From assembly GCA_947648385.1 (NCBI GenBank), contig CANSNO010000008.1, positions 1-46,183 on the forward strand: a stretch of 46,183 bases of DNA, given 5' to 3'. Shown one piece after another: positions 33,749-39,992 of the stretch. The stretch is from an uncultured Clostridia bacterium (GTDB lineage: Bacteria > Bacillota > Clostridia > Oscillospirales > Butyricicoccaceae). The translations under genes and the position numbers were made by a program. The notes beneath the pieces are model-generated. The model made no database searches. It was not told the DNA's origin and saw only the letters and a list, made by a program, of their open reading frames with translations. Within the stretch, counting starts at the first letter, position 1, and each line of letters begins with the position of its first letter.

Positions 33749-34975
33749 ATGAAGTACAATTTTGACAAGGTACATGACCGCATCAACGACCCTTACAGCT
33801 ATTCAATGAAGTATGCCCTTCATCACGAGTACAAATCCGATATGATTAAAAACATGGGCGAGAGAATGGGCTATAAGGACGGCAAGGTGCCTGACGATAC
33901 CCTGACCTTTTTCCTGGCCGATATGGATTTTGATATAGCCCCGGCCATCGTTGAGGCCTGCCGCAAGGCCGCCGATTTCCCCAACTACGGCTATACGGGC
34001 GCCAACAAGGCCTATTATGAGGCCGTTAAAAGGTGGTTCCATGTCCACTTCGACTGGGATTTTGATATCGACGATATCATCGAGTATCACGGCACCCATC
34101 CCGGCGTGGCCGACGCCGTCAAAAAGCTGACCCGTCCGGGCGCGGGCGTCATTGTCTTTACCCCCAGCTACGGCTTTGACAACGATATAACCCCCCTCGG
34201 CAGAAAGTTTGTCGGCATCGACTTTATCGAGCATCCCGACCACTCCTTCACCGTCGACTGGGAGGCCTTTGAAAAGGCCGCCGAGGATAAGAACAACGAG
34301 GCACTCATCATCGTTCAGCCCCACAACCCCCTTGGCTTCTGCTATACCGTCGAGGAGATGCAGCGCATTGCCGATATCTGCCGCAGGAACGGCGTTTACA
34401 TGATTGCCGACATGGTTCACCTTGACATAGCCCGCAAGGGCGTCCATCCTGTGCCTCTGGCCAAGGCTGTCGGCCCCGAGATGGTCGTTTCCCTGACAGG
34501 TCTGGCCAAAACCTTCAACATCGCCGGCCTGAGCGTTTCCAACATGATTATTCAGGACCCCAAGCTGAAGGAAAAACTCTCTCGCGGCTTTTCCGGCTTC
34601 AGTCCCTTCGGCGTGGCCGCCGCAACCGCAGCCTATACGCAGTGCGACGACTGGGTGGAGGAGCTGAACCAGTATATCGACAGCCTTGTGGATTACGCCT
34701 GCGATTTCATCTCCAAGAACTTCAAGAAGCTGAAGGTCAACAGGCCGGAAGCCAGCTATGTCCTCTATCTCGATTTCCGCGGCTACGGCCTGACAAGCCA
34801 GCAGCTTGACGAGAGGATTTGCGGCAAGGCCCATCTTGTGCTTTCCAACGGCGCCCAGTTCGGCGGCGGTCACCAGCCCGAGCTGTGGAGGAGAATGTGC
34901 CTGACCTCTCCCATGGCCGACGTCAAGGAGGCCCTCAACAGGCTGAAGGACGCTTTTGCCGACCTTGAAAAATAA
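33749..34975 (+). CDS. MalY/PatB family aminotransferase, probable cystathionine beta-lyase
   Basis: A 408-residue fold-type I PLP enzyme. Features include the N-terminal MDFDIAPAIVEAC, NYGYTGANKAYYEAVKRW, VFTPSYGFDN, the substrate-binding QPHNPLG, IADMVHLD, and SLTGLAKTFNIAGL with Lys254 as the PLP lysine. Relatives split cystathionine or other C-S bonds, or act as aminotransferases. The 20 residues before the core and the LTGLAK form in place of the more common SPSK differ somewhat from textbook MalY, so substrate is uncertain. Single gene with its own promoter. Confidence 0.9.
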   Translation: MKYNFDKVHDRINDPYSYSMKYALHHEYKSDMIKNMGERMGYKDGKVPDDTLTFFLADMDFDIAPAIVEACRKAADFPNYGYTGANKAYYEAVKRWFHVHFDWDFDIDDIIEYHGTHPGVADAVKKLTRPGAGVIVFTPSYGFDNDITPLGRKFVGIDFIEHPDHSFTVDWEAFEKAAEDKNNEALIIVQPHNPLGFCYTVEEMQRIADICRRNGVYMIADMVHLDIARKGVHPVPLAKAVGPEMVVSLTGLAKTFNIAGLSVSNMIIQDPKLKEKLSRGFSGFSPFGVAAATAAYTQCDDWVEELNQYIDSLVDYACDFISKNFKKLKVNRPEASYVLYLDFRGYGLTSQQLDERICGKAHLVLSNGAQFGGGHQPELWRRMCLTSPMADVKEALNRLKDAFADLEK

Positions 34976-34984
34976 TTTGGATTT

Positions 34985-35124
34985 ATTTTAAAAGTTGTGC
35001 TTGCACAACTTTGGGCGCCTAATGACGCCCTCGCCGGAAGTCCGGCGTAACGATTTTGACGGATTTATTCCGGCAAAATCTATTTAAGAAAAGGGTACCC
35101 ATAAAAATTGAAAATTTTTATGGG
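34985..35124. repeat. Family-2 palindromic intergenic repeat, inverted copy
   Basis: Read on the minus strand this segment repeats the order seen at 3477-3607: CCCATAAAAATTT / AAATTTTTATGGG, ACCCTTT, TTAAATAGATTTTGCCGG, an AATAAATCCGTCAAAATCGTT block, and CGCCGGACTTCCGGCG. A further hairpin AGTTGTG-CTTG-CACAACT lies near 34993-35010. It fills the gap between the convergent aminotransferase and CNNM genes. Confidence 0.8.
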
Positions 35125-35125
35125 A

Positions 35126-35153
35126 AAAGGAGCGCCTGAGGGCGCTCCTTTTT
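35126..35153. terminator. Bidirectional terminator
   Basis: AAAGGAGCGCC-TGAG-GGCGCTCCTTT is a perfect stem with T residues to the right and A residues to the left. It lies directly after the CNNM stop and closes both convergent genes. Confidence 0.9.
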
Positions 35154-35154
35154 C

Positions 35155-36393
35155 CTATACTTTCAGTGAAGTAAACCGCGCCTTGTCCACTCGTTTTTCG
35201 GTCATTTCCTTGACGGTTACCTTCCAGCCCTCATATTCAAAGGAATCTCCCTCGCGCGGCACGCGGCCCAGACGGCCCATTATCCAGCCGTTCAGGACGG
35301 AGGGCGCGTCATCCTCGGCATTTATGTCGAGAGCCTCAAAGACCTTTTCCGTGTCGGCGCCGCCCGATATCAGATACTCGTTTTCAGATATTTTTTCTAT
35401 CTCATGGCTGACCTCGTCGTATTCGTCCCATATCTCGCCCACAAGCTCCTCCAGTATGTCCTCAAGGGTTACTATACCGACCGTGCCGCCGTATTCGTCA
35501 AGAACGACAGCCATATGGATTTTGGCGCTCTGCAATTCTCTCAACAGCGCGCCTATCCTTTTGTTTTGGGGGACAAACAGGGCAGGACGGATGATATCGT
35601 CCATTTTGCCCTCGCGGCGGTACACGCGGCTGTAAAAGTCCTTCTGGTAGATTATTCCGACGATATGGTCTATCGTCCCCTCGAAAACCGGCAGCCTCGA
35701 ATAGGCCGTGTCCTCGAACAGACGGGCGACCTCCTCCTCGCTGTCATCGGTTGAGACGGCGGTGATATCCATTCTCGGGGTCAGCACATCGGAGGCGTCC
35801 CTCTCGGTAAACTCAAGGGCGCTGTGTATCAGCATATCCTCCTGCTCGTCGATGCCGCCCTCCTCTCGGGCTTCCTCGACTATCGAAAGCAGCTCTTCTC
35901 CGGTTATGCCGCTTTGGCCCGACGGTCTTATAACACGGGAGAGCAGCTTTTTCCACTGGGTAAAGGCATAGTTAAAGGGTGTCAGCAATGTCATGAGGGC
36001 CTTTAAAAAGGGGGCCGAGAACATGGCGAAGCTTTCAGGCGATTCCTTTGCGATGCTTTTTGGGGTCACCTCGCCGAATATAAGCACTGCCACCGTCGTC
36101 ACGGCCGTCGAAAGGCCGGGGCCAAGCTCCTCTCCCATCAGCTTGACAAAAAGCACCGTGGCCAGCGAGGCCGAGGCAATGTTGACGATATTGTTGCCGA
36201 TGAGTATGGTGGAAAGCAGACTGTCGTAATTTTCCGCCAGCCTGAGGACGAGGGCGGCCCTTTTGTTCCCCTTTTCGGCCATGCTTTTTACGCGTATTCT
36301 GTTGAGGGAGGAAAAGGCCGTCTCGGAAGCCGAGAAAAAGGCCGACATGATGATGCTTGCGATAATGATGATTAAAATGGCTTGGTCGTTCAT
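35155..36393 (-). CDS. CNNM/CorC-type transporter (DUF21, CBS pair, CorC_HlyC)
   Basis: A 412-residue membrane protein, often annotated as hemolysin. The DUF21/CNNM transmembrane domain (1-190) begins ILIIIIASIIMSAFFSASET and holds the GEVTPKSIAKE motif. Two CBS domains follow (MLTPRMDITAVS-type start, then VFEGTIDHIVGIIYQKDF and LDEYGGTVGIVTLEDILEEL), then a C-terminal CorC_HlyC domain (FEALDINAEDDAPSVLNGW). Relatives export magnesium or cobalt. I place the start at ATG 36393 behind AAGGAAAACC. A leader ORF and terminator lie upstream, suggesting transcription attenuation. Confidence 0.92.
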   Translation of the reverse strand: MNDQAILIIIIASIIMSAFFSASETAFSSLNRIRVKSMAEKGNKRAALVLRLAENYDSLLSTILIGNNIVNIASASLATVLFVKLMGEELGPGLSTAVTTVAVLIFGEVTPKSIAKESPESFAMFSAPFLKALMTLLTPFNYAFTQWKKLLSRVIRPSGQSGITGEELLSIVEEAREEGGIDEQEDMLIHSALEFTERDASDVLTPRMDITAVSTDDSEEEVARLFEDTAYSRLPVFEGTIDHIVGIIYQKDFYSRVYRREGKMDDIIRPALFVPQNKRIGALLRELQSAKIHMAVVLDEYGGTVGIVTLEDILEELVGEIWDEYDEVSHEIEKISENEYLISGGADTEKVFEALDINAEDDAPSVLNGWIMGRLGRVPREGDSFEYEGWKVTVKEMTEKRVDKARFTSLKV

Positions 36394-36436
36394 GGTTTTC
36401 CTTTCTTTACTTTGGCGGTATTCTGAAAAAGACGAC

Positions 36437-36479
36437 AAAAAGCATAGCTATACCTCTTTAAAAGGTATAACTATGCTTT
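36437..36479 (-). promoter_or_regulatory. Candidate attenuator: terminator overlapping a leader ORF
   Basis: On the minus strand AAAGCATAG-T-TATACCT pairs with AGGTATA-G-CTATGCTTT, a 16-bp stem with one mismatch, followed by TTTTTG. It lies between the promoter (36555-36583) and the CNNM gene. The stop codon of the leader ORF (36458-36460) is in its loop, so a ribosome finishing the leader would cover the 5' arm and block terminator formation. Confidence 0.65.
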
Positions 36480-36526
36480 AAAACAAAACTTATATGCGTA
36501 CTGTCACTGTCCGAGCCGTCGTCCAC
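36458..36526 (-). CDS. 22-codon leader peptide upstream of the CNNM gene
   Basis: GTG 36526, preceded by GGAGGAAG at good spacing, opens a 22-residue reading frame: an acidic start (MDDGSDSDS), then THISFVLKHSYTF. Its last codons form the 5' arm of the terminator and its TAA sits in the loop. That arrangement is typical of regulatory leader peptides. An overlapping ATG frame in another phase (16 codons) also exists but uses the ribosome-binding site as its own start. No mature function is expected. What is sensed is unknown. Confidence 0.6.
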   Translation of the reverse strand: MDDGSDSDSTHISFVLKHSYTF

Positions 36527-36554
36527 TTTTCTTCCTCCATAACAGAATGGTAAC

Positions 36555-36583
36555 AGTATATCATGCTGCACGCGCAAAATCAA
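36555..36583 (-). promoter_or_regulatory. CNNM leader promoter
   Basis: TTGATT (36578-36583) and TATACT (36555-36560) on the minus strand, 17 bp apart. Transcription would start near 36548 and run through the leader ORF and attenuator. Confidence 0.75.
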
Positions 36584-36703
36584 GAGCTTTTTGCAGGGCG
36601 TTTTTCCCTTTGAAACTATTAAGTTTTTATAATATTGGAACAGAAAGGACTGTTTCGCGGTCGAAAAGGCAAAAATATTATCAGGAGGAAAAACCGAGCA
36701 TTT

Positions 36704-37480
36704 ATGAAGCGCCGCAAAAGCATATGCGTGGGGCTGGCGTTGACGGCGGCCCTGCTTTTTATAATCGGACGGCTGGCGCCACCCGTCAGCTTTATTCTGA
36801 ATCTTTCGTCCCTCGTCTTTGTGGGCATGGCCTTTCTCGTATGGCTGACAGGCCCCTTTGAAAGCCGTTTTATGAAAAATATCGCCAAGGCCATATGGAT
36901 ATCGGCCGGAGTGTTCATCATAATCGGCCTTGTCTCCTTCATATGGATTGAGAGCCTTATTTTCGGCGGCAGCCGCGGCAACCCCACCGACAGCGCCGAC
37001 GTCCTCGTCGTCCTCGGGGCCGGCCTCAACGGCGACAGGCCCTCGGCCGTCCTGCGCTCCCGTCTCGACGTGACATATGATTATATGGCGTCCCACCCCG
37101 AAGCCGTCGCCGTGCTGACGGGAAGCCAAGGCTCCAACGAGGCGGTCACCGAGGCCTCGGCCATGGAGAAATACCTTCTGGAAAAGGGAATCGACAAGAG
37201 CCGCCTCTATCTTGAGGAGGAGGCCCACAACACGGCACAGAACATCAAGTTTTCGGTCGCCCTTATGGAAAAGCTGGGGCTTGAGGGGGAGGTCATGGTC
37301 GTATCATCCGAGTTTCACCTTTACAGGGCCGAGAAGATTTTCGGCCGTTTCGGCATAGAGGCCTACAGTCTTCCTGCCCCCACGCCCGATATCGGGCTGG
37401 TGCCCCTCAACTGTTATGTCAGGGAGTATTGCAGCGTCGTTGTCATGGGGTTGAAAGACTTTATGGGATATGACGAATAA
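36704..37480 (+). CDS. YdcF/SanA family (DUF218) membrane protein
   Basis: A 258-residue protein with three N-terminal hydrophobic segments (about 10-100), then a DUF218 domain: ADVLVVLGAGLNGDRPSAVL, a VLTGSQGSNEAVTEASAM loop, LEEEAHNTAQNIKFS and VVSSEFHLYRAEKIFGRFG. Relatives act in envelope or peptidoglycan metabolism, with no fixed reaction. ATG 36704 is chosen because a TATAAT (36629-36634) would start transcription after the alternative TTG at 36635; AGGAGG lies 15 bases upstream, rather far. Single gene. Confidence 0.85.
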   Translation: MKRRKSICVGLALTAALLFIIGRLAPPVSFILNLSSLVFVGMAFLVWLTGPFESRFMKNIAKAIWISAGVFIIIGLVSFIWIESLIFGGSRGNPTDSADVLVVLGAGLNGDRPSAVLRSRLDVTYDYMASHPEAVAVLTGSQGSNEAVTEASAMEKYLLEKGIDKSRLYLEEEAHNTAQNIKFSVALMEKLGLEGEVMVVSSEFHLYRAEKIFGRFGIEAYSLPAPTPDIGLVPLNCYVREYCSVVVMGLKDFMGYDE

Positions 37481-37484
37481 AAGC

Positions 37485-37515
37485 TTGACATGGAGCGCAC
37501 TCCATGATGTATAAT
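37485..37515 (+). promoter_or_regulatory. MerR-type promoter with operator in a 19-bp spacer
   Basis: TTGACA (37485-37490) and TATAAT (37510-37515) are perfect but 19 bp apart, too long for normal use. The spacer is centred on the perfect dyad CATGGAG-CGCA-CTCCATG (37489-37506). This is the arrangement recognised by MerR-family activators, which twist the DNA to realign the two boxes. No merR gene is in the window. Confidence 0.8.
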
Positions 37516-37545
37516 ATGATTAAATAATAAAAAAGGAGCTTCGGT

Positions 37546-38412
37546 ATGAAATCGAAAGTCTATTTCACCAGAGAAATAACCCCCGAAGGGGTGCTCAAGC
37601 TGTATAATATGCTGGGCGTCAAGCTTCCCGGCAACATCGCCATCAAGCTTCATTCAGGCGAGGACGGCAACAAAAACTTCCTCGGCCCCGACTTCTGGAA
37701 GCCTGTTATCGAGGCTGTCGGCGGCACGGTCGTCGAGTGCAACACGGCCTATGACGGCCAGAGAGACACCACCGAAAAGCACGTCAAGCTGCTGGCCAAG
37801 CACGGCTGGAGTAAGCATTTCAAGGTCGACCTGCTGGACGCCGAAGGCCCCGACATGGAGCTGGAGATACCCAACGGCAAGGTCATAAAGAAGAACTTTG
37901 TCGGCAAGGATCTGGCAAATTATGATTCCATGCTCGTCCTGTCTCACTTCAAGGGCCACGGAATGGGCGGCTACGGCGGAGCCCTCAAGCAGCTCTCCAT
38001 CGGCGTCGCTTCCTCCTACGGCAAGGCTTATATCCACGGCGCAGGCGAGCCCGAGAAGATTTGGACGGCCGACCATGACAAGTTCCTCGAGTCCATGGCT
38101 GACGCCGCCGAGTCTGTCATCAACTATTTCAAGGGCAATATGGCCTATGTCAATGTCATGAAGAACCTTTCGGTCGACTGCGACTGCGCCAGCAACGCCG
38201 CCCCTCCCTGCATGGCCGATATCGGCATACTGGCCTCCCTCGATCCCATCGCCGTTGACCAGGCCTGCCTCGACCTCGTCTATTCCTCCGACGATCCCGG
38301 CAAGCCCCAGCTTATCGAGCGCATCGAGAGCCGCAACGGTATCCACACCGTCGAGTGCGCCGCCGCTTTGGGCTATGGCTCCAGAGAATACGAGCTTGTT
38401 GAGGTAAAGTAA
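37546..38412 (+). CDS. DUF362 domain protein
   Basis: A 288-residue cytosolic protein filled by one DUF362 domain: IAIKLHSGEDGN, VVECNTAYDGQRDTTEKH, VLSHFKGHGMGGYGGALKQLSIG and ADIGILASLDPIAVDQACLDLVY. A cysteine cluster (VDCDCASNAAPPCMADIG) might bind metal or a cluster. Longer relatives add a ferredoxin domain, missing here. The biochemical role is not established. It is a single gene under a MerR-type promoter, so it is probably induced by stress, thiols, aldehydes or metals. Confidence 0.88.
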   Translation: MKSKVYFTREITPEGVLKLYNMLGVKLPGNIAIKLHSGEDGNKNFLGPDFWKPVIEAVGGTVVECNTAYDGQRDTTEKHVKLLAKHGWSKHFKVDLLDAEGPDMELEIPNGKVIKKNFVGKDLANYDSMLVLSHFKGHGMGGYGGALKQLSIGVASSYGKAYIHGAGEPEKIWTADHDKFLESMADAAESVINYFKGNMAYVNVMKNLSVDCDCASNAAPPCMADIGILASLDPIAVDQACLDLVYSSDDPGKPQLIERIESRNGIHTVECAAALGYGSREYELVEVK

Positions 38413-38423
38413 ATCCTTTTTTT

Positions 38424-38452
38424 GGCCACGGGAGTTTCTCCCGTGGCCTTTG
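38424..38452 (+). terminator. Hairpin between the DUF362 gene and the next gene
   Basis: GGCCACGGGAG-TTT-CTCCCGTGGCC is a perfect 11-bp stem followed by TTTGTC. The short U-run and the ribosome-binding site right after it suggest partial termination, so the next gene may be read through. Confidence 0.7.
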
Positions 38453-38468
38453 TCTATAAGGAGGCAAC

Positions 38469-39122
38469 ATGAGCAAATATATCCTAAAAAAGGTGCTGAT
38501 AAGAGCGGCCCTGCTATTGGCCGCCGGGTTTGTACTCTATTGGCTGCTGTTTCTCGACCCGAGAAATCCGAATGAAACTGTGCTTGCCAAGCCTGTCATA
38601 CTGCTTTACCCTCAGGAGACGATAGATGTCTCAGTCAAGCTGGAGGTCGACGGCCTGACGAGCACCTATCCTAAATATGACGACGGCTGGACGGTGACGG
38701 CTCACCCCGACGGCAGGCTTGAAGTGGGTGGAAAGAATTATAATTACCTCTTCTGGGAGGCCGAAAATGATTTTCAGCCCGATTTTTCCACGGGCTTTTG
38801 CGTAAAAGGCGAGGACACGGCGGCCTTTTTGGAGGAAAAGCTGGCCTTTTTGGGCCTCAACGAGGACGAGGCAAATGATTTTATCGTATATTGGCTGCCC
38901 CGCATGGAGGGCAACCCCTATAATATAATATCCTTTCAGACGGACAATTACCACAGGGCCGCCCCACTTGAAATAACGCCGAAGCCCGACAGCCTGCTCA
39001 GGGTATTTATGGCTTTCAAAGGCTCGGACAGATTTTGCGAGATACCCGAGCAGGAGCTTGTCCCCTTTGAGAGGGTCGGCTTTGCCGCCGTCGAATGGGG
39101 CGGCTGCGAGGCGCGCCGATAA
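38469..39122 (+). CDS. Conserved membrane-anchored protein of unknown function
   Basis: A 217-residue protein with one N-terminal helix (VLIRAALLLAAGFVLYWLLF) and an exported domain. I recognise the pattern as a conserved clostridial family without a named function: KPVILLYPQETIDVSVKL, TYPKYDDGWTVTAHPDG, NYLFWEAEN, FCVKGEDTAAFLEEKL and FIVYWLPRMEGNPYNIISFQ. The aromatic-rich beta strands suggest ligand binding at the surface. It follows the DUF362 gene by 56 bp with GGAGG upstream. Confidence 0.8.
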   Translation: MSKYILKKVLIRAALLLAAGFVLYWLLFLDPRNPNETVLAKPVILLYPQETIDVSVKLEVDGLTSTYPKYDDGWTVTAHPDGRLEVGGKNYNYLFWEAENDFQPDFSTGFCVKGEDTAAFLEEKLAFLGLNEDEANDFIVYWLPRMEGNPYNIISFQTDNYHRAAPLEITPKPDSLLRVFMAFKGSDRFCEIPEQELVPFERVGFAAVEWGGCEARR

Positions 39123-39187
39123 ACGCCGTCGCCCTCAATGGCGCAAAAGGCCGAATAAAACCGTTTGTCGGCAAAATTGAATATGAT

Positions 39188-39217
39188 AAAGGCCGTCCGC
39201 GAACGCGGACGGCCTTT
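39188..39217. terminator. Bidirectional terminator
   Basis: AAAGGCCGTCCGC-GAAC-GCGGACGGCCTTT is a perfect 13-bp stem, followed by ATTT. It overlaps the last bases of the minus-strand regulator gene. Confidence 0.9.
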
Positions 39218-39455
39218 ATTTCAGCAGTTCATCAAATGTCGTATCGAGTATTTCCTTTATGGCCTTGAGCTGGCTGGCGGGAAAATGCTTGTTCCCGTGC
39301 TCCCATTTTACCATGGTCTCCTTGGTGACGTTAAAGCCCAAAAGCTGTAATTGCCTGATGACTTCTATCTGCTTCACACCCTTTTCCAGCCTTACGCGGC
39401 GGATGTTGGCGCCGATGTCAATTTTATCGTCGCTCAGCACCTTCGCTTCCTTCAA
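39216..39455 (-). CDS. XRE-family helix-turn-helix regulator
   Basis: A 79-residue DNA-binding protein, essentially one Cro/C1-type domain: IGANIRRVRLEKGVKQIEVI, RQLQLLGFNVTKETMVKWEH, NKHFPASQLKAIKEILDTTFDELL. I choose TTG 39455 because GAGGTG sits about 7 bases upstream; a GTG at 39464 would add three residues but overlaps that site. It is divergent from 39676, and GTCTCTT-type sequences occur on both sides of the shared intergenic region, so it may regulate both directions. Confidence 0.85.
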   Translation of the reverse strand: MKEAKVLSDDKIDIGANIRRVRLEKGVKQIEVIRQLQLLGFNVTKETMVKWEHGNKHFPASQLKAIKEILDTTFDELLK

Positions 39456-39512
39456 AATATTCACCTCAAATCCGATAGAATATAACTATTTTATCGAATA
39501 TAAGGCGGCTTT

Positions 39513-39657
39513 AAGAGACTGTTTTCGGCCTCAAATCTAGAACTTGCGAAAAACGCGGCAAACACCCCTGTAATACACACCTTTTCACGGAAAAGGGGAA
39601 AAAAGAGGTTGAAATCGGTCTCTTTCAATAGTATAATGAGACCGAAATAGGTCTCTT
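39513..39657 (+). promoter_or_regulatory. Promoter with repeated GGTCTCTT operator sites
   Basis: TTGAAA (39609-39614) and TATAAT (39632-39637), 17 bp apart, precede the small ORF. GGTCTCTT occurs at 39617-39624 and 39650-39657. CGGTCTC (39616-39622) and GAGACCG (39638-39644) form a perfect inverted repeat around the -10 box. A further match in reverse orientation is at 39513-39519, near the XRE gene start. A repressor bound here would block the promoter. Confidence 0.65.
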
Positions 39658-39675
39658 ATTTTTTGGAGGTGTTTA

Positions 39676-39978
39676 ATGACAATGGGAGAAAAGAAAAATA
39701 CTGTCCTTGTCATCATTGAGGACGGAAAGGTCATCGCCCGAGGGATTCGCCTGCCCGAAACGCTGGCCTATGTTCAGGACGGCGAAAACCGTCAGGCCGG
39801 TTACACGGACATGGGGTCTTTTCTGCTGGAGGCCGGCAGTCATGTGACCGATGTGCCCGAAAAGCTGGAAAAATGCGTCGTGGGCGGCGTGACCACAAAA
39901 AATATTATTTTCCAGAGCGCAAGCTTCGCCGCCAAGGTCGTCCTCGGCGCCAAGGGCAACACGGACAGCTGGAAATAA
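39676..39978 (+). CDS. Small hypothetical protein upstream of the SLH gene
   Basis: A 100-residue soluble protein: a beta-rich start NTVLVIIEDGKVIARGIRLP, a middle segment LAYVQDGENRQAGYTDMGSF, and an Ala/Val-rich end SASFAAKVVLGAKGN. There is no signal peptide or membrane helix. I do not recognise the family. GGAGG lies 7 bases before the ATG. It is 14 bp upstream of the SLH protein gene and so shares its operator-controlled promoter. Confidence 0.75.
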   Translation: MTMGEKKNTVLVIIEDGKVIARGIRLPETLAYVQDGENRQAGYTDMGSFLLEAGSHVTDVPEKLEKCVVGGVTTKNIIFQSASFAAKVVLGAKGNTDSWK

Positions 39979-39992
39979 AGGAGGATTGAAAA

